Source: Epilithonimonas lactis
GTDB taxonomy: Bacteria > Bacteroidota > Bacteroidia > Flavobacteriales > Weeksellaceae
Reading direction: 5' to 3'
Assembly: GCF_900110605.1 (NCBI RefSeq)
Contig: NZ_FOFI01000002.1
Coordinates: 124,001-188,000, forward strand
Length of the DNA stretch: 64,000 nucleotides
Shown piece by piece: positions 45,737 to 54,371 of the stretch. The position numbers were made by a program, and so were the translations under genes. Position 1 is the stretch's first letter, and each line of letters begins with the position of its first letter. Under the pieces are notes generated by a model. It did not search any database. It was not told the origin of the DNA and saw only the letters and a program-made list of their open reading frames with translations.

Positions 45737-48700
45737 ATGAAGAAAATTTACTTCTTATTTAGTTTAATCACAGGACTCTTACTCCATGCTCAAAACAATT
45801 CGCTAGGCACCAAAAAATTTCTCCAAGTTAATACTTACAATGGCGGTCAGATTTTAAATACGATCTTTGATTTTGATGGAAACCACATATCTGTGGGTTA
45901 TGCAAATGGTTCATATACTTTTTTAAATGAGGCTATGCCAACCATAGGTCTGGATGACTTGTATATTGCGAAAACCAATAAGTTTACTAAAGAAAAAATT
46001 TGGTTGAAAACGTTTAATGCTGGTACTAAAGGTAAAATACGTCCAGTTACTATAAATGTAGATTCCGAAAATAATATCTATGTAGCTTGTACACTTCAAG
46101 GACAGATACTGATAAATGGTGAAACCTTTTCTACAACATCACCTCGAACAAGTATAAAATTGTTATTAAAGTTAAGTAGCTCAGGCGACGTTATATGGGG
46201 TAAAAATATAGAGCATTCTATTTCCAACTCGGCCTCCATTCATATAGAAAACCAAAACCTAGTCCTTTTTAATGGCTCAACTACTTTTTCAATCTTTAAC
46301 AAAGATTCTGGTGATTTGATGCTTACAAAGTCTCTTTCAAATCTAAACATATCAACGGTCAAACTAAAAAACAGTCAGATTTATCTGGGTGCACGTACCA
46401 TGGCTGATATACAGATTTTAGGCAAAACTATTCTCCGACAGAATGCGATCATAATCAGGACTGATTTGAATTTTACGGAAGACGCATTCATAAGGTTCTA
46501 TCCTCAAAATAGCCCTGATACAACTTCGTCCGCAATAAGAATAAATGATATAATGATTGATGAGGATAATGCGGTCTACTATGCCGCTACATATCCATCC
46601 ACAACAATTATTTCTTCAGAAAATCATAGCGGTACAATAGTAAATGGAGCCACAACTAGTAGTTCAGGTTCAAAAAATCTATGGTTAGGAAAGTACAATC
46701 CTGAATTAACCGTCTCGGCATGGTTTTATGGAAGTGCATTTAATAACCTATCAACAAATAGTTTTTTCGATGGTGTAAAATTATACAAAGGTGAAGAGGG
46801 AAGCCTGCATTTTATAATGAACAGCCCAAAGTCTTCAATAACTTATAAAGGTGAATATATTTCTTTCCAGGAAAGGGGAATGATTTCTATTAAAAATGAT
46901 GGGACTTTGATCTCATCTTCTGATTTTGTATCGCCTTTCGACCTAGGCTCAAATCGAGCTGACATTTCTATCTACATTGACAATGGTGATACTTTTACGA
47001 GTTTTTCGCAGAATCCAAATTCTTATATATCAAAAAAAGCTTTCAATGAAAAGGATTTTAGCAATTACCATACCTACAGCAGTTCTGGAAACTATGGATA
47101 TTTAAGCAGTAGGGAACTTTTTAAAGTCTATGAAAATGGTGAAATTTTTAATTCATATATTACAAATGGAAAAATTTTAAATTATTTCGGACAGGAAAAC
47201 GAAAGCGCAGTCAACAACAATATAATTTCAAAGATATCTACAACAGGCAATCTGGAATGGATGATAAAAGCAGATGGAATAATAGATAATTATTCAGGAT
47301 ATTGGATTGAAGGTCATCGTTTAGATATTAACACCGAAAAAGAAGTGGTTTCTGTTTTCAATTGCTACAAAGATGATTTTTCAAATTGTAAGATTACAGA
47401 TAGTCAGGGACACTCGCAAGAATTTGAATATGCAAGAGCAAGCATATCAAAGTTTGACCAAACTGGTGCTTTCAAATGGTCAAAAGATCTTGCGTACGGA
47501 ATATATTGGCCTGGACCACTATCAACAAGAGATATCTCTGCGTATTACGATAACGAAGGTAATATCATCATAGTTGGAAAAACTTCATCATCACAACTGC
47601 TTTACGGTGGAGAGTATTTGCAAGTCAATGGAAATGGCTTTTTTATACTAAAACTCGATGCGAACGGAAACAAACTTTTCTTTAAGTCCTTTCCTTACCA
47701 AACAAACTCAGAATTGTTTACAAGATTTGACCAGCAGAATAATATCTTTATGTTCTTCAATGTCGAAAATCAGAATAGTGATATGTATTTTGATAATGTA
47801 ACTGTCCCTCAGAACGGCCAAAACAGTAATAAGTTTGTGCTTTTGAAGATGAATCCACAAGGTACTGTTTTAGGTGCGAAAAATTATCTATCTAGTGGTG
47901 TCCCGAATACAGATTACCAAAGTACAGCTGTAAAGTTCGATGGCGACGATTTCGTACTTTACGGTCATACTTACAGTAACATGAATTTACAAAACGAAAC
48001 TTTCACCAATCCTTATCCTAATTCTTCGAGCTACTCCACAGCATTGATTTCAAAAGTTAATATTAACGGCGATGTTCTTTGGTCACACCCTTTTTTTTCA
48101 TCCGATTATTCAAATTCACCATTTAGTGAAACAAAAAATTTGAATTCAAACAATCTTGATTTTGACTCAGATAAAAATATTTATTTAGTTGATATCTGGA
48201 ACCAATCCATCAATTACAGAGGCCAAGAAATTCCCTTGACAGGTTATAAAAGTATGTTTTTCAAATTAGATGCTTTCGGCAATTTGAAATATCATAAAGA
48301 AATTGATGACCCAAGTTCCAATACATATCTCAGTATTTATGGGAAAGATAAAGTTGCAATCATTGGAAATAGCACATCTAATTTTGTATTGGATAATCTG
48401 GTAAATGACCAAGGTGGTTTTAATAATTATATTTTATTCTTAGAAAAGGAGGAGTTAGCCACTCAAGAATTTCAAAAAAACATCTTTAATCTCTACCCAA
48501 ATCCAACATCAGACTTCATCCACATCGATACTAAAGAAAAAATCAACAGTATTGAGGTATATGATGCAACCGGAAGAAAAGTAGATTCTAAGATTAATCA
48601 CGAAAATCAGGTTGATGTCACAAAGCTTTTAAAAGGCCTGTATTATATCAGAATAAATACCGATGCAAAAAGTCTGACTTCAAAATTTATTAAGAATTAA
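45737..48700 (+). CDS. large secreted T9SS cargo protein with beta-propeller-like repeats
   Basis: This 987-residue protein has a signal peptide (MKKIYFLFSLITGLLLHA|Q) and ends in a type A T9SS sorting domain (FNLYPNPTSDFIHIDTKEK to LTSKFIKN). Between them are repeated blocks of about 50-60 residues in the style ISKISTTGNLEWMIKADG, SKFDQTGAFKWSKDLAYG and LKLDANGNKLFFKSF, in which a statement of the form xKxDxxGxxxW/F recurs, as in SBBP or PQQ-like beta-propeller repeats. No catalytic site is visible. The protein is probably anchored at or released from the cell surface. It has its own promoter and terminator. Confidence 0.8.
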   Translation: MKKIYFLFSLITGLLLHAQNNSLGTKKFLQVNTYNGGQILNTIFDFDGNHISVGYANGSYTFLNEAMPTIGLDDLYIAKTNKFTKEKIWLKTFNAGTKGKIRPVTINVDSENNIYVACTLQGQILINGETFSTTSPRTSIKLLLKLSSSGDVIWGKNIEHSISNSASIHIENQNLVLFNGSTTFSIFNKDSGDLMLTKSLSNLNISTVKLKNSQIYLGARTMADIQILGKTILRQNAIIIRTDLNFTEDAFIRFYPQNSPDTTSSAIRINDIMIDEDNAVYYAATYPSTTIISSENHSGTIVNGATTSSSGSKNLWLGKYNPELTVSAWFYGSAFNNLSTNSFFDGVKLYKGEEGSLHFIMNSPKSSITYKGEYISFQERGMISIKNDGTLISSSDFVSPFDLGSNRADISIYIDNGDTFTSFSQNPNSYISKKAFNEKDFSNYHTYSSSGNYGYLSSRELFKVYENGEIFNSYITNGKILNYFGQENESAVNNNIISKISTTGNLEWMIKADGIIDNYSGYWIEGHRLDINTEKEVVSVFNCYKDDFSNCKITDSQGHSQEFEYARASISKFDQTGAFKWSKDLAYGIYWPGPLSTRDISAYYDNEGNIIIVGKTSSSQLLYGGEYLQVNGNGFFILKLDANGNKLFFKSFPYQTNSELFTRFDQQNNIFMFFNVENQNSDMYFDNVTVPQNGQNSNKFVLLKMNPQGTVLGAKNYLSSGVPNTDYQSTAVKFDGDDFVLYGHTYSNMNLQNETFTNPYPNSSSYSTALISKVNINGDVLWSHPFFSSDYSNSPFSETKNLNSNNLDFDSDKNIYLVDIWNQSINYRGQEIPLTGYKSMFFKLDAFGNLKYHKEIDDPSSNTYLSIYGKDKVAIIGNSTSNFVLDNLVNDQGGFNNYILFLEKEELATQEFQKNIFNLYPNPTSDFIHIDTKEKINSIEVYDATGRKVDSKINHENQVDVTKLLKGLYYIRINTDAKSLTSKFIKN

Positions 48701-48705
48701 AAATC

Positions 48706-48734
48706 AAAACCGCAGAACTTCCTGCGGTTTTTTA
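48706..48734 (+). terminator. terminator after the 45737 gene
   Basis: AAAACCGCAG pairs with CTGCGGTTTT around a six-base loop and is followed by TTTTATTT. Confidence 0.85.
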
Positions 48735-48789
48735 TTTGACTAATTATCGGTTTCATTTTTGATAATATCCAAAACAATAAAATCAAATT

Positions 48790-49995
48790 ATGAAACTCAA
48801 ATCTCCCGAACCATTCTGGCTCGTCAAAGACGGCATCAAACATTCCTATCCTTCGCTGAGAGAAAATATCGAAACCGAAATCCTGATCATCGGCGGTGGG
48901 ATCACAGGTTCTTTTCTCGCACATCAAATGATAAAAGACGGATTCGAAACTGTTTTGGTGGACCGACGAGAGATTGGAAATGGAAGTACGAGTGCAACGA
49001 CATCGATGTTACAATATGAGATCGATGTTCCACTTTTCGAACTCTCAGAGATGATCGGGAAAGAAGGCGCAGAAAAAGCGTATTGGGCGTGTTATGATTC
49101 CATCGATACTTTGGGAAAAGTGGCCAAGCAGATCAAATCTGAATGTGGTTTTAAGAAAAAGGAATCGCTTTACTTTGCAGCGTTTAAAAAAGATGTTCCG
49201 AATTTGAAAAAAGAATTCGAAGCCAGAAAAGTAGCGAAGTTTCCTGTGAAATGGCTTTCTTCCGAGGAAATCAGTAAGACATTTAAAATTGAAAATACGT
49301 TTGGCGGAATCCTTTCCGAACAAGGCGGAAGCATCGATGCCTTTTGCCTGGCGCACGACATTCTTCATTATAATTATAAAAAAGGACTCCAAGTTTTTGA
49401 TAAGACCGACATTATTAAATTTGATCATAAAAAAAATAGCGTCACCGCAACCACAGAATTTGGAAATAAAATCAAAGCCAAGAAAGTCATCTTCTGCAAC
49501 GGTTTCGAAAGTACAGAGATCATCAAAGATGATTTTGTAAATCTCCTATCAACTTACGCCATCGTTGGCGAACAAAACGAGAAAAACCACCAGGAACTAA
49601 ATGACCTTTTAGTTTGGAACACGGCGGAACCTTACATTTATATGCGAACTACAGACGACAATCGGGTTTTGATTGGTGGTGAAGATGAGGAGTTTGTGAA
49701 TGCTAAAAAACGAGATTCTTTACTTATTGATAAAGAACAAAAACTCGTTAAAAAATTAAATAAATATTTGCCTGATAATGATTTCCGAACGGATTTTGTC
49801 TGGGCAGGAACTTTCGGCGAAACAAAAGACGGATTGCCTTATATCGGCGAACATCCAGACTTTCCGAGTGCTTATTTTGTTTTAGGATTTGGCGGAAACG
49901 GAATTACTTTTTCGGTCATCGGAATGGAAATGGCGTCGCAGTTTTTGAAAGGTAAAAAACACGAATTATCAAAATATTTCAAGTTCCGAAGATAA
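48790..49995 (+). CDS. FAD-dependent oxidoreductase of the DAO family
   Basis: This 401-residue protein has the dinucleotide-binding motif in ILIIGGGITGSFLAH (about residues 32-46) followed by the acidic strand end VLVDRREIGNGST, the D-amino-acid-oxidase/glycine-oxidase type fold, and the C-terminal FAD-contact region with VWAGTFGETKDGLPYIG and VLGFGGNGITFS. Members oxidise secondary or primary amines of amino acids. The true substrate cannot be told. It lacks a signal peptide, so it is cytoplasmic. The gene lies between a terminator and a DUF1801 gene 56 bases downstream. Confidence 0.85.
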   Translation: MKLKSPEPFWLVKDGIKHSYPSLRENIETEILIIGGGITGSFLAHQMIKDGFETVLVDRREIGNGSTSATTSMLQYEIDVPLFELSEMIGKEGAEKAYWACYDSIDTLGKVAKQIKSECGFKKKESLYFAAFKKDVPNLKKEFEARKVAKFPVKWLSSEEISKTFKIENTFGGILSEQGGSIDAFCLAHDILHYNYKKGLQVFDKTDIIKFDHKKNSVTATTEFGNKIKAKKVIFCNGFESTEIIKDDFVNLLSTYAIVGEQNEKNHQELNDLLVWNTAEPYIYMRTTDDNRVLIGGEDEEFVNAKKRDSLLIDKEQKLVKKLNKYLPDNDFRTDFVWAGTFGETKDGLPYIGEHPDFPSAYFVLGFGGNGITFSVIGMEMASQFLKGKKHELSKYFKFRR

Positions 49996-50051
49996 TCTTT
50001 GAGAAAATCTCGTATATCATTTTAATTTTTAACTTTGATTAAAACCATAGA

Positions 50052-50417
50052 ATGATGAAAAACTTCGAAGATTACTTCTCCCAGTTTGATCCCAAAATCA
50101 TAGACAAGCTGGAAACCATCAGAACTGCGATCAGAAACGAAATTCCGGAAGGTGAAGAGTGCATCAAATACCTGATGCCCACCTTTGTCTTTCAAGGTAA
50201 AAATATGATCCATTTCGCAGCGTTTACCAATCATATCGGACTTTATCCTGGTCCAGAAGCGATTTCATTCTACGAAAAAGAATTGTCGAATTACAAAACG
50301 TCGAAAGGCGCAATTCAGATTCCGTTGGATCAAGATGTTCCATTAGAATTAATAAAAAAAATCGTGCAACACAGCAAGGAGCGGATTCTCAAAACCACAA
50401 AAACCACTAATAAATAG
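50052..50417 (+). CDS. DUF1801 / YdhG-like protein
   Basis: This 121-residue protein fits the DUF1801 family, small cytoplasmic proteins with an alpha/beta fold; some relatives have been called iron chaperones. Visible pattern: EDYFSQFDPKIIDKLETIR (N-terminal helix), EECIKYLMPTFVFQGKNMIH, HIGLYPGPEAISFYEKEL, and GAIQIPLDQDVPLELIKKIV. Two start codons (ATGATG) are adjacent and either could be used. It lies 56 bases behind the oxidoreductase and converges with the DUF4252 gene 14 bases away. Confidence 0.75.
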   Translation: MMKNFEDYFSQFDPKIIDKLETIRTAIRNEIPEGEECIKYLMPTFVFQGKNMIHFAAFTNHIGLYPGPEAISFYEKELSNYKTSKGAIQIPLDQDVPLELIKKIVQHSKERILKTTKTTNK

Positions 50418-50431
50418 TGGCTGTTGAAAAA

Positions 50432-50956
50432 TTAATTTCTATTGATCTTGATTTGATTTTTCTCTGTGGCGTTGATGATCTTTGAAATATCATCTGCTGT
50501 GAATTTCCCTGTCACATCCACGAAGATCGTTTCGTCTTTGTCATCTCTCACCGTGATGATCATTCGTTTGATGACGTCATTGGTTTGCTGTGCATTCAGG
50601 CTGATGAGATTTCCTTCTTGTTTCAAAGACATCCATTCTTCATAATTATTGTTGGTCAGATATTTCTGAAACTCAGCTTTGACAGGCGTTGTAGAGCTTT
50701 CAACAATTAGGACCTTCACATCTTTGATTTTCTTTACCAGATCGATTACTTCCTGACTTTCGCCATCTTCCTTCATCGCATTTTTCACGTAAGACCTTGC
50801 GAGAAACGTCGGAACATTGACACTGAGATAGGTCGAATTATTTTTGAATCCTGGATTGTCAAAGAAATCGGTGTGAACTTTTCTGTGAGAGACCATACAC
50901 GACTGTAGAAAAAAACCGACAACCGCTAAAATGATAATGTATAAGAATCGTAACAT
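50432..50956 (-). CDS. DUF4252 lipoprotein
   Basis: This 174-residue protein has a lipoprotein signal (FFLQSC, C20) and a DUF4252 domain across the remainder, with the pattern YLSVNVPTFLARSYVKNAMK, KVLIVESSTTPVKAEFQKYL and RMIITVRDDKDETIFVDVTG. DUF4252 proteins are found in Bacteroidota, often in operons with an ECF sigma factor and anti-sigma factor, and their function is unknown. The gene follows the second DUF4252 gene by 12 bases and is the last of the sigma-factor operon. Confidence 0.78.
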   Translation of the reverse strand: MLRFLYIIILAVVGFFLQSCMVSHRKVHTDFFDNPGFKNNSTYLSVNVPTFLARSYVKNAMKEDGESQEVIDLVKKIKDVKVLIVESSTTPVKAEFQKYLTNNNYEEWMSLKQEGNLISLNAQQTNDVIKRMIITVRDDKDETIFVDVTGKFTADDISKIINATEKNQIKINRN

Positions 50957-50968
50957 AATTTTAAGTTT

Positions 50969-52237
50969 TTAATTAATGGAATTGATGCTTGCACCGGTCA
51001 CTTCCTGAGCAGATTTGGTCACTTTCGACGGATTTCCTTTGTATTGGATGGATGCTGCAGAACTTGCGCTCGCTGTAATGCTTTCCGTGGTATTGACTTT
51101 CACACTCGATCCTGACGATGCATCTACCACCGCAGACTTTGTCACAAAATCACCTGCAGAAACCGAACTTCCACTGCTTGCGCTGATGACGCTGGAGTTT
51201 GCTGTCCCTGATAACTTCAAAGAACTTCCGCTGCTTGCATCGATGGCGATCGATTTTGTATCCAGATTGATCTTCGCATTGGATCCAGATTCTACTTCCA
51301 AAGCACTGTTGGTAGAGATCTTGAAAGTTCCTGAGATCAATGAACCCGAATTACAGCTGATCGCAAGTGTTGATTCGTTGACTGGCGTTATGGCCTTGAA
51401 CGATGCTCCAGATTTGGTTACGAGTCTTGACAATTTCGGATTGGAAACCACCACTTTCAAATTATTGAAGTTCAGATTCTTCACGCCTTTGTTTCTCACA
51501 AAGATCTTCAAAACACCGTTTTCCACTTCAGTCACTACATATTGTTGCTTGTCAGCTTCAGTTTTTACCGTTACATTTCGCGTTGGATTTTGACTAAATT
51601 CCACTTCTACACCCGACGAAACTTCGATTCCATTAAATTCGGAAACCGTTCTCACACTTCCAACATTCGTATTGTTTGAAGTGATGGTTGAAACTGGATT
51701 TACCGAAGTTACATTCTGCGTTTCCGCCATTAGATTGCTGACATCATCCATCGAGATCTTTCCGTCCAGCATCATCAGAACCGAACTATCTTCTGACATA
51801 ATATTGAGGATCAGATTGTCCATCACATTGGCCGAGATATCCTGCGCCATGAATTTGATCTTGTTGTCCCGGCTATTCACAGTGACCAGTTCCTCATATT
51901 TCATATTCTTGAGAGAGGCTGCAATTTCTTTTTCGATCTTGCCAGATTGGAGAAGCATTTTCTGATCATTAGAATCTCCACTTGCCGATTTGTTTGGTTT
52001 TTCCAGGATCAGCATTTTCAGTCCGTTCACTTTTCCGAGAAGTGGTTGGATCTTGCCCAATTCTGCATCATCGATTTTCAGATTGTTCAGAAGTTTGAAC
52101 ATCGGTTTCGCGATCTTGATCGAGGTCACACCTTCCGTATCCTGATAATGGTCGAAGAGTTCATTTAGTTTGTCCGACTGTCCAAAAATATTGGTTGACA
52201 GTAGAAATAGTACGAATAATATTGATATTTTTTTCAT
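50969..52237 (-). CDS. DUF4252 domain fused to a GIN adhesin-like (DUF2807) domain
   Basis: This 422-residue exported protein (signal MKKISILFVLFLLSTNIFG|Q) joins two domains. Residues 20-175 match DUF4252 (VTSIKIAKPMFKLLNN, LKMLILEKP, MLDGKISMDDVSNL). Residues about 200-410 match the DUF2807/head GIN domain, a right-handed beta-helix-like fold, with EFNGIEVSSGVEVEFSQNPT, LVVSNP-type strands and the repeating SSGSS-rich segment (IDASSGSSLKLSGTANSSVI, ASSGSSVSAGDF, DASSGSSVKVN). The fusion suggests that the DUF4252 part senses or processes something at the surface and the GIN part binds a ligand; this is inference. It is 93 bp downstream of the anti-sigma gene, and that gap holds a 12-bp palindrome. 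Confidence 0.78.
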   Translation of the reverse strand: MKKISILFVLFLLSTNIFGQSDKLNELFDHYQDTEGVTSIKIAKPMFKLLNNLKIDDAELGKIQPLLGKVNGLKMLILEKPNKSASGDSNDQKMLLQSGKIEKEIAASLKNMKYEELVTVNSRDNKIKFMAQDISANVMDNLILNIMSEDSSVLMMLDGKISMDDVSNLMAETQNVTSVNPVSTITSNNTNVGSVRTVSEFNGIEVSSGVEVEFSQNPTRNVTVKTEADKQQYVVTEVENGVLKIFVRNKGVKNLNFNNLKVVVSNPKLSRLVTKSGASFKAITPVNESTLAISCNSGSLISGTFKISTNSALEVESGSNAKINLDTKSIAIDASSGSSLKLSGTANSSVISASSGSSVSAGDFVTKSAVVDASSGSSVKVNTTESITASASSAASIQYKGNPSKVTKSAQEVTGASINSIN

Positions 52238-52278
52238 TTTGATATTTGTTTGCTTAAGGACAATGCAACGCCATTTTG

Positions 52279-52290
52279 ACTAGATCTAGT
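52279..52290. promoter_or_regulatory. 12-bp perfect palindrome upstream of the DUF4252-GIN gene
   Basis: ACTAGATCTAGT lies in the 93-bp gap between the anti-sigma gene and the DUF4252-GIN gene. It may be a binding site or chance. Confidence 0.3.
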
Positions 52291-52330
52291 TTGAAAACAT
52301 TTTCGTTGGCGATTACATTTGATTTTAAAA

Positions 52331-53071
52331 TTAATAATTAAGAATCCTGTAAAAATCAACTTGATCTTTGGCAGATTCTGCGTGGTTTATGGTTTGGGTA
52401 ACGTTACTTGCAAAATAATTAAAAGCATTCTCTGTAACCGCGATGGCTTCTCCTTCATCATAAATTGGTTTTCCATTGATTATTACGTAGTTCGGATTGT
52501 AATCCGAGATAGATTCTGTCGGAACTTGAATCTGCTTTTGTTCTTTATTTGATTGATTTTCCTGTTGCGCCATCAGTTTCTCAAACTCTTTTCGGACAAG
52601 TTCTTTTACTACTTTTTCATTTGCAGTTTTGTCAACTTTCTGACTTTCCTGATTTGCTAAAACTGGTTTCGGCGTTGAATTTTCTTCGATTGTTTCTTCA
52701 ACTGGTAAAACTGGATCTACAATTTCTTTCTTAGGAACATCTGGATTTTTAGCGATCGCAGGTTCAATTTTCTGAGGCTGATTGAACATCCAAAACGCGC
52801 TGATTCCCATTAATAAAACCAAACTCGCTGCCATCCAATACATTTTGTAAGAGGTTTTCTTGATTGGAAGTGCCACTATTTTCGGTTCATCTGTTTTCTT
52901 CAAGAAATCCTCGAAGCTGATATCCAGTTTTTCCTGTTTCTCCTCTTTTAGGAATGAGAAATAAGGGTTTTCGCTTTCATTTTTAAGGAACAATTCCTCT
53001 TCTGGCGTCAGCTCTTCGCCTTCAAAGAATTTAGATTCCCAATCCTTGTATTTGTCGGTTTTCATACGCAT
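52331..53071 (-). CDS. probable anti-sigma factor, single-span membrane protein
   Basis: This 246-residue protein overlaps the 3' end of the ECF sigma gene by 41 bases. Residues 1-70 are hydrophilic with acidic helices (KDWESKFFEGEELTPEEELF, LKKTDEPKIVALP), a position fitting the cytosolic sigma-binding domain. One membrane segment lies at about 76-95 (YWMAASLVLLMGISAFWMF). The outside part is a proline/glutamate-rich linker followed by a small C-terminal domain. It lacks a recognisable zinc-type (HxxxCxxC) anti-sigma motif, so the role rests on position and topology. Confidence 0.68.
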   Translation of the reverse strand: MRMKTDKYKDWESKFFEGEELTPEEELFLKNESENPYFSFLKEEKQEKLDISFEDFLKKTDEPKIVALPIKKTSYKMYWMAASLVLLMGISAFWMFNQPQKIEPAIAKNPDVPKKEIVDPVLPVEETIEENSTPKPVLANQESQKVDKTANEKVVKELVRKEFEKLMAQQENQSNKEQKQIQVPTESISDYNPNYVIINGKPIYDEGEAIAVTENAFNYFASNVTQTINHAESAKDQVDFYRILNY

Positions 53072-53549
53072 AGAGTTTGTTAATTGATTCTTTCACTTTT
53101 TGTCTTGCTCTCATCAGGTTTACGCGGACTGCATTTTCTTCCATTTCCATAATGCCCGCAATCTCTGAGATCTCATATTCTTCTACATCTTTCAGGTGAA
53201 TGACCATCTTTTGTTTATCCGGCAGTTGGGAAATGAATCCCAAGATCTGCTCTTTCATATTATTGGTTTCGATCTGGTAAAGTTCCGACGTGTGTTTGGT
53301 CTGGCTTGCAAATCCCAATTTCACTTCGTGGTGTTTCAGGCGGTTCAGACATTCATTTTTTACACTTCTCATCGCGAAACTTTTCAGATTCTCTACAACC
53401 AGGAGTTCTTCTTTCTTTTGCCAGAACTTCATCATCAGGTCCATTACCACATCTTCGGCTTCATCTGCACTCATCAGAAATTTTTTCGCAAAACGGAACA
53501 TCTCATTCTTGAGACTGTAAACCGTTGATTGAAATATTTCTTGAGTCAT
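53031..53549 (-). CDS. RNA polymerase ECF sigma factor
   Basis: This 172-residue protein is a group 4 (ECF) sigma factor: region 2 at about residues 10-80 (EMFRFAKKFLMSADEAEDVV, MKFWQKKEELLVVENLKSFA) and region 4 at about 110-165 (LPDKQKMVIHLKDVEEYEIS, EIAGIMEMEENAVRVNLMRARQK in part). It probably drives transcription of its own operon. A promoter is visible at 53616-53643. It heads the operon with the anti-sigma gene and two DUF4252 genes. Confidence 0.9.
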   Translation of the reverse strand: MTQEIFQSTVYSLKNEMFRFAKKFLMSADEAEDVVMDLMMKFWQKKEELLVVENLKSFAMRSVKNECLNRLKHHEVKLGFASQTKHTSELYQIETNNMKEQILGFISQLPDKQKMVIHLKDVEEYEISEIAGIMEMEENAVRVNLMRARQKVKESINKLYAYENRQIQGLGI

Positions 53550-53615
53550 ATTGATTCTTTTGATGTTTGAAATTCAAAGTTTTAAGTTTTGAATCCTTCT
53601 GAGTTCTTGGTTGTT

Positions 53616-53643
53616 TAAAAGTAAGACATTTGTAATGTAACAA
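53616..53643 (-). promoter_or_regulatory. promoter of the sigma/anti-sigma operon
   Basis: On the minus strand TTG (53641-53643) and TACTTTTA (53616-53623) are 17 bases apart. The region also holds the ATTACA/TGTAAT words that could be operator half-sites. Confidence 0.45.
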
Positions 53644-53745
53644 TTATTACATCAAATATAAAAAAAGAACGTTGATTATTAATAATGTATTGATAATCAA
53701 TTTATTAATTTTAAATTTTTATTTAATTTTAGATATATATAATGA

Positions 53746-53778
53746 AACCCCTTCAGAGTTTGAAACTCTGAAGGGGTT
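53746..53778. repeat. 33-bp perfect hairpin (CCCCTTCAGAGTTT type)
   Basis: A perfect 16-bp stem with a one-base loop: AACCCCTTCAGAGTTT and its reverse complement. It resembles a dispersed intergenic repeat known from Bacteroidota genomes by its CTTCAGAGTTTGAAACTCTGAAG core. It could act as a terminator, but there is no gene reading into it. Confidence 0.75.
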
Positions 53779-53802
53779 GTATCGATTGTCTTAATAGTTT
53801 TT

Positions 53803-54105
53803 GCAGGTCGCTCCTCTGGAGCTTTGCTAATATTGACTTTTTTTCTACCAACAGGTTACCGCTCTGCGGTTTTGCATTGAAACGCTAAAAAGGTTGTTGC
53901 GATTTTAGATGCTTTTTGCAGGTCGCTCCTCTGGAGCTTTGCTAATGTTGACGTTTTTTTTCTACCAATAGATTACCGCTCTGCGGTTTTGCATTGAAAC
54001 GCTAAAAAGGTTGTTGCGATTTTAGATGCTTTTTGCAGGTCGCTCCTCTGGAGCTTTGCTAATATTGACTTTTTTTCTACCAATAGGTTACCGCTCTGCG
54101 GTTTT
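53803..54105. repeat. tandem array of 116-bp REP-like units
   Basis: Units start at 53803, 53918 and 54035 with GCAGGTCGCTCCTCTGGAGC. The first two are full length (115 and 117 bp) and nearly identical; the third stops after the second hairpin. Each carries the two hairpins with TCT loops seen at 9600-9672 and the tail TTGCATTGAAACGCTAAAAA. It is the core of the 822-bp gene-free stretch 53550-54371. Confidence 0.9.
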
Positions 54106-54239
54106 CAGAGGACTGCTTTTCTGATAAAATTGTCAATCGTCTTTTTAAAGTTTACGACTTTTTTCTCTCTGAGAATCCAAGCGTTAAAGATTCATTTTAC
54201 AAGGTAGGTCTGATCTAAGAGAAATGTTGACGACTTGCG

Positions 54240-54364
54240 AAGCGCGCCCCGACTTGAATGGAGCTCTTTTTCTGGCATTGCGACGACAGAATTTCGATTG
54301 GAAGACTTAGCCTCAATCGCAATGACAGAAAAAAGCGGGAATGGAAGGCGGAAAAAGGCGCCCA
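54240..54364. repeat. inverted-repeat element with TCGCAATGACAG arms
   Basis: TTTTTCTGGCATTGCGA (54267-54283) pairs with TCGCAATGACAGAAAAA (54317-54333) with one mismatch. Flanks are GC-rich (GCGCGCCCCGACTTGAATGG on the left, GCGGGAATGGAAGGCGG on the right). It lies next to the serine hydrolase stop codon and may terminate it or be a dispersed repeat. Confidence 0.7.
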
Positions 54365-54371
54365 AATAATT

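Noticed and set aside
53803-54105. CRISPR array
   Set aside because: Units are 116 bp, adjoin without unique spacers, and no cas genes are near.
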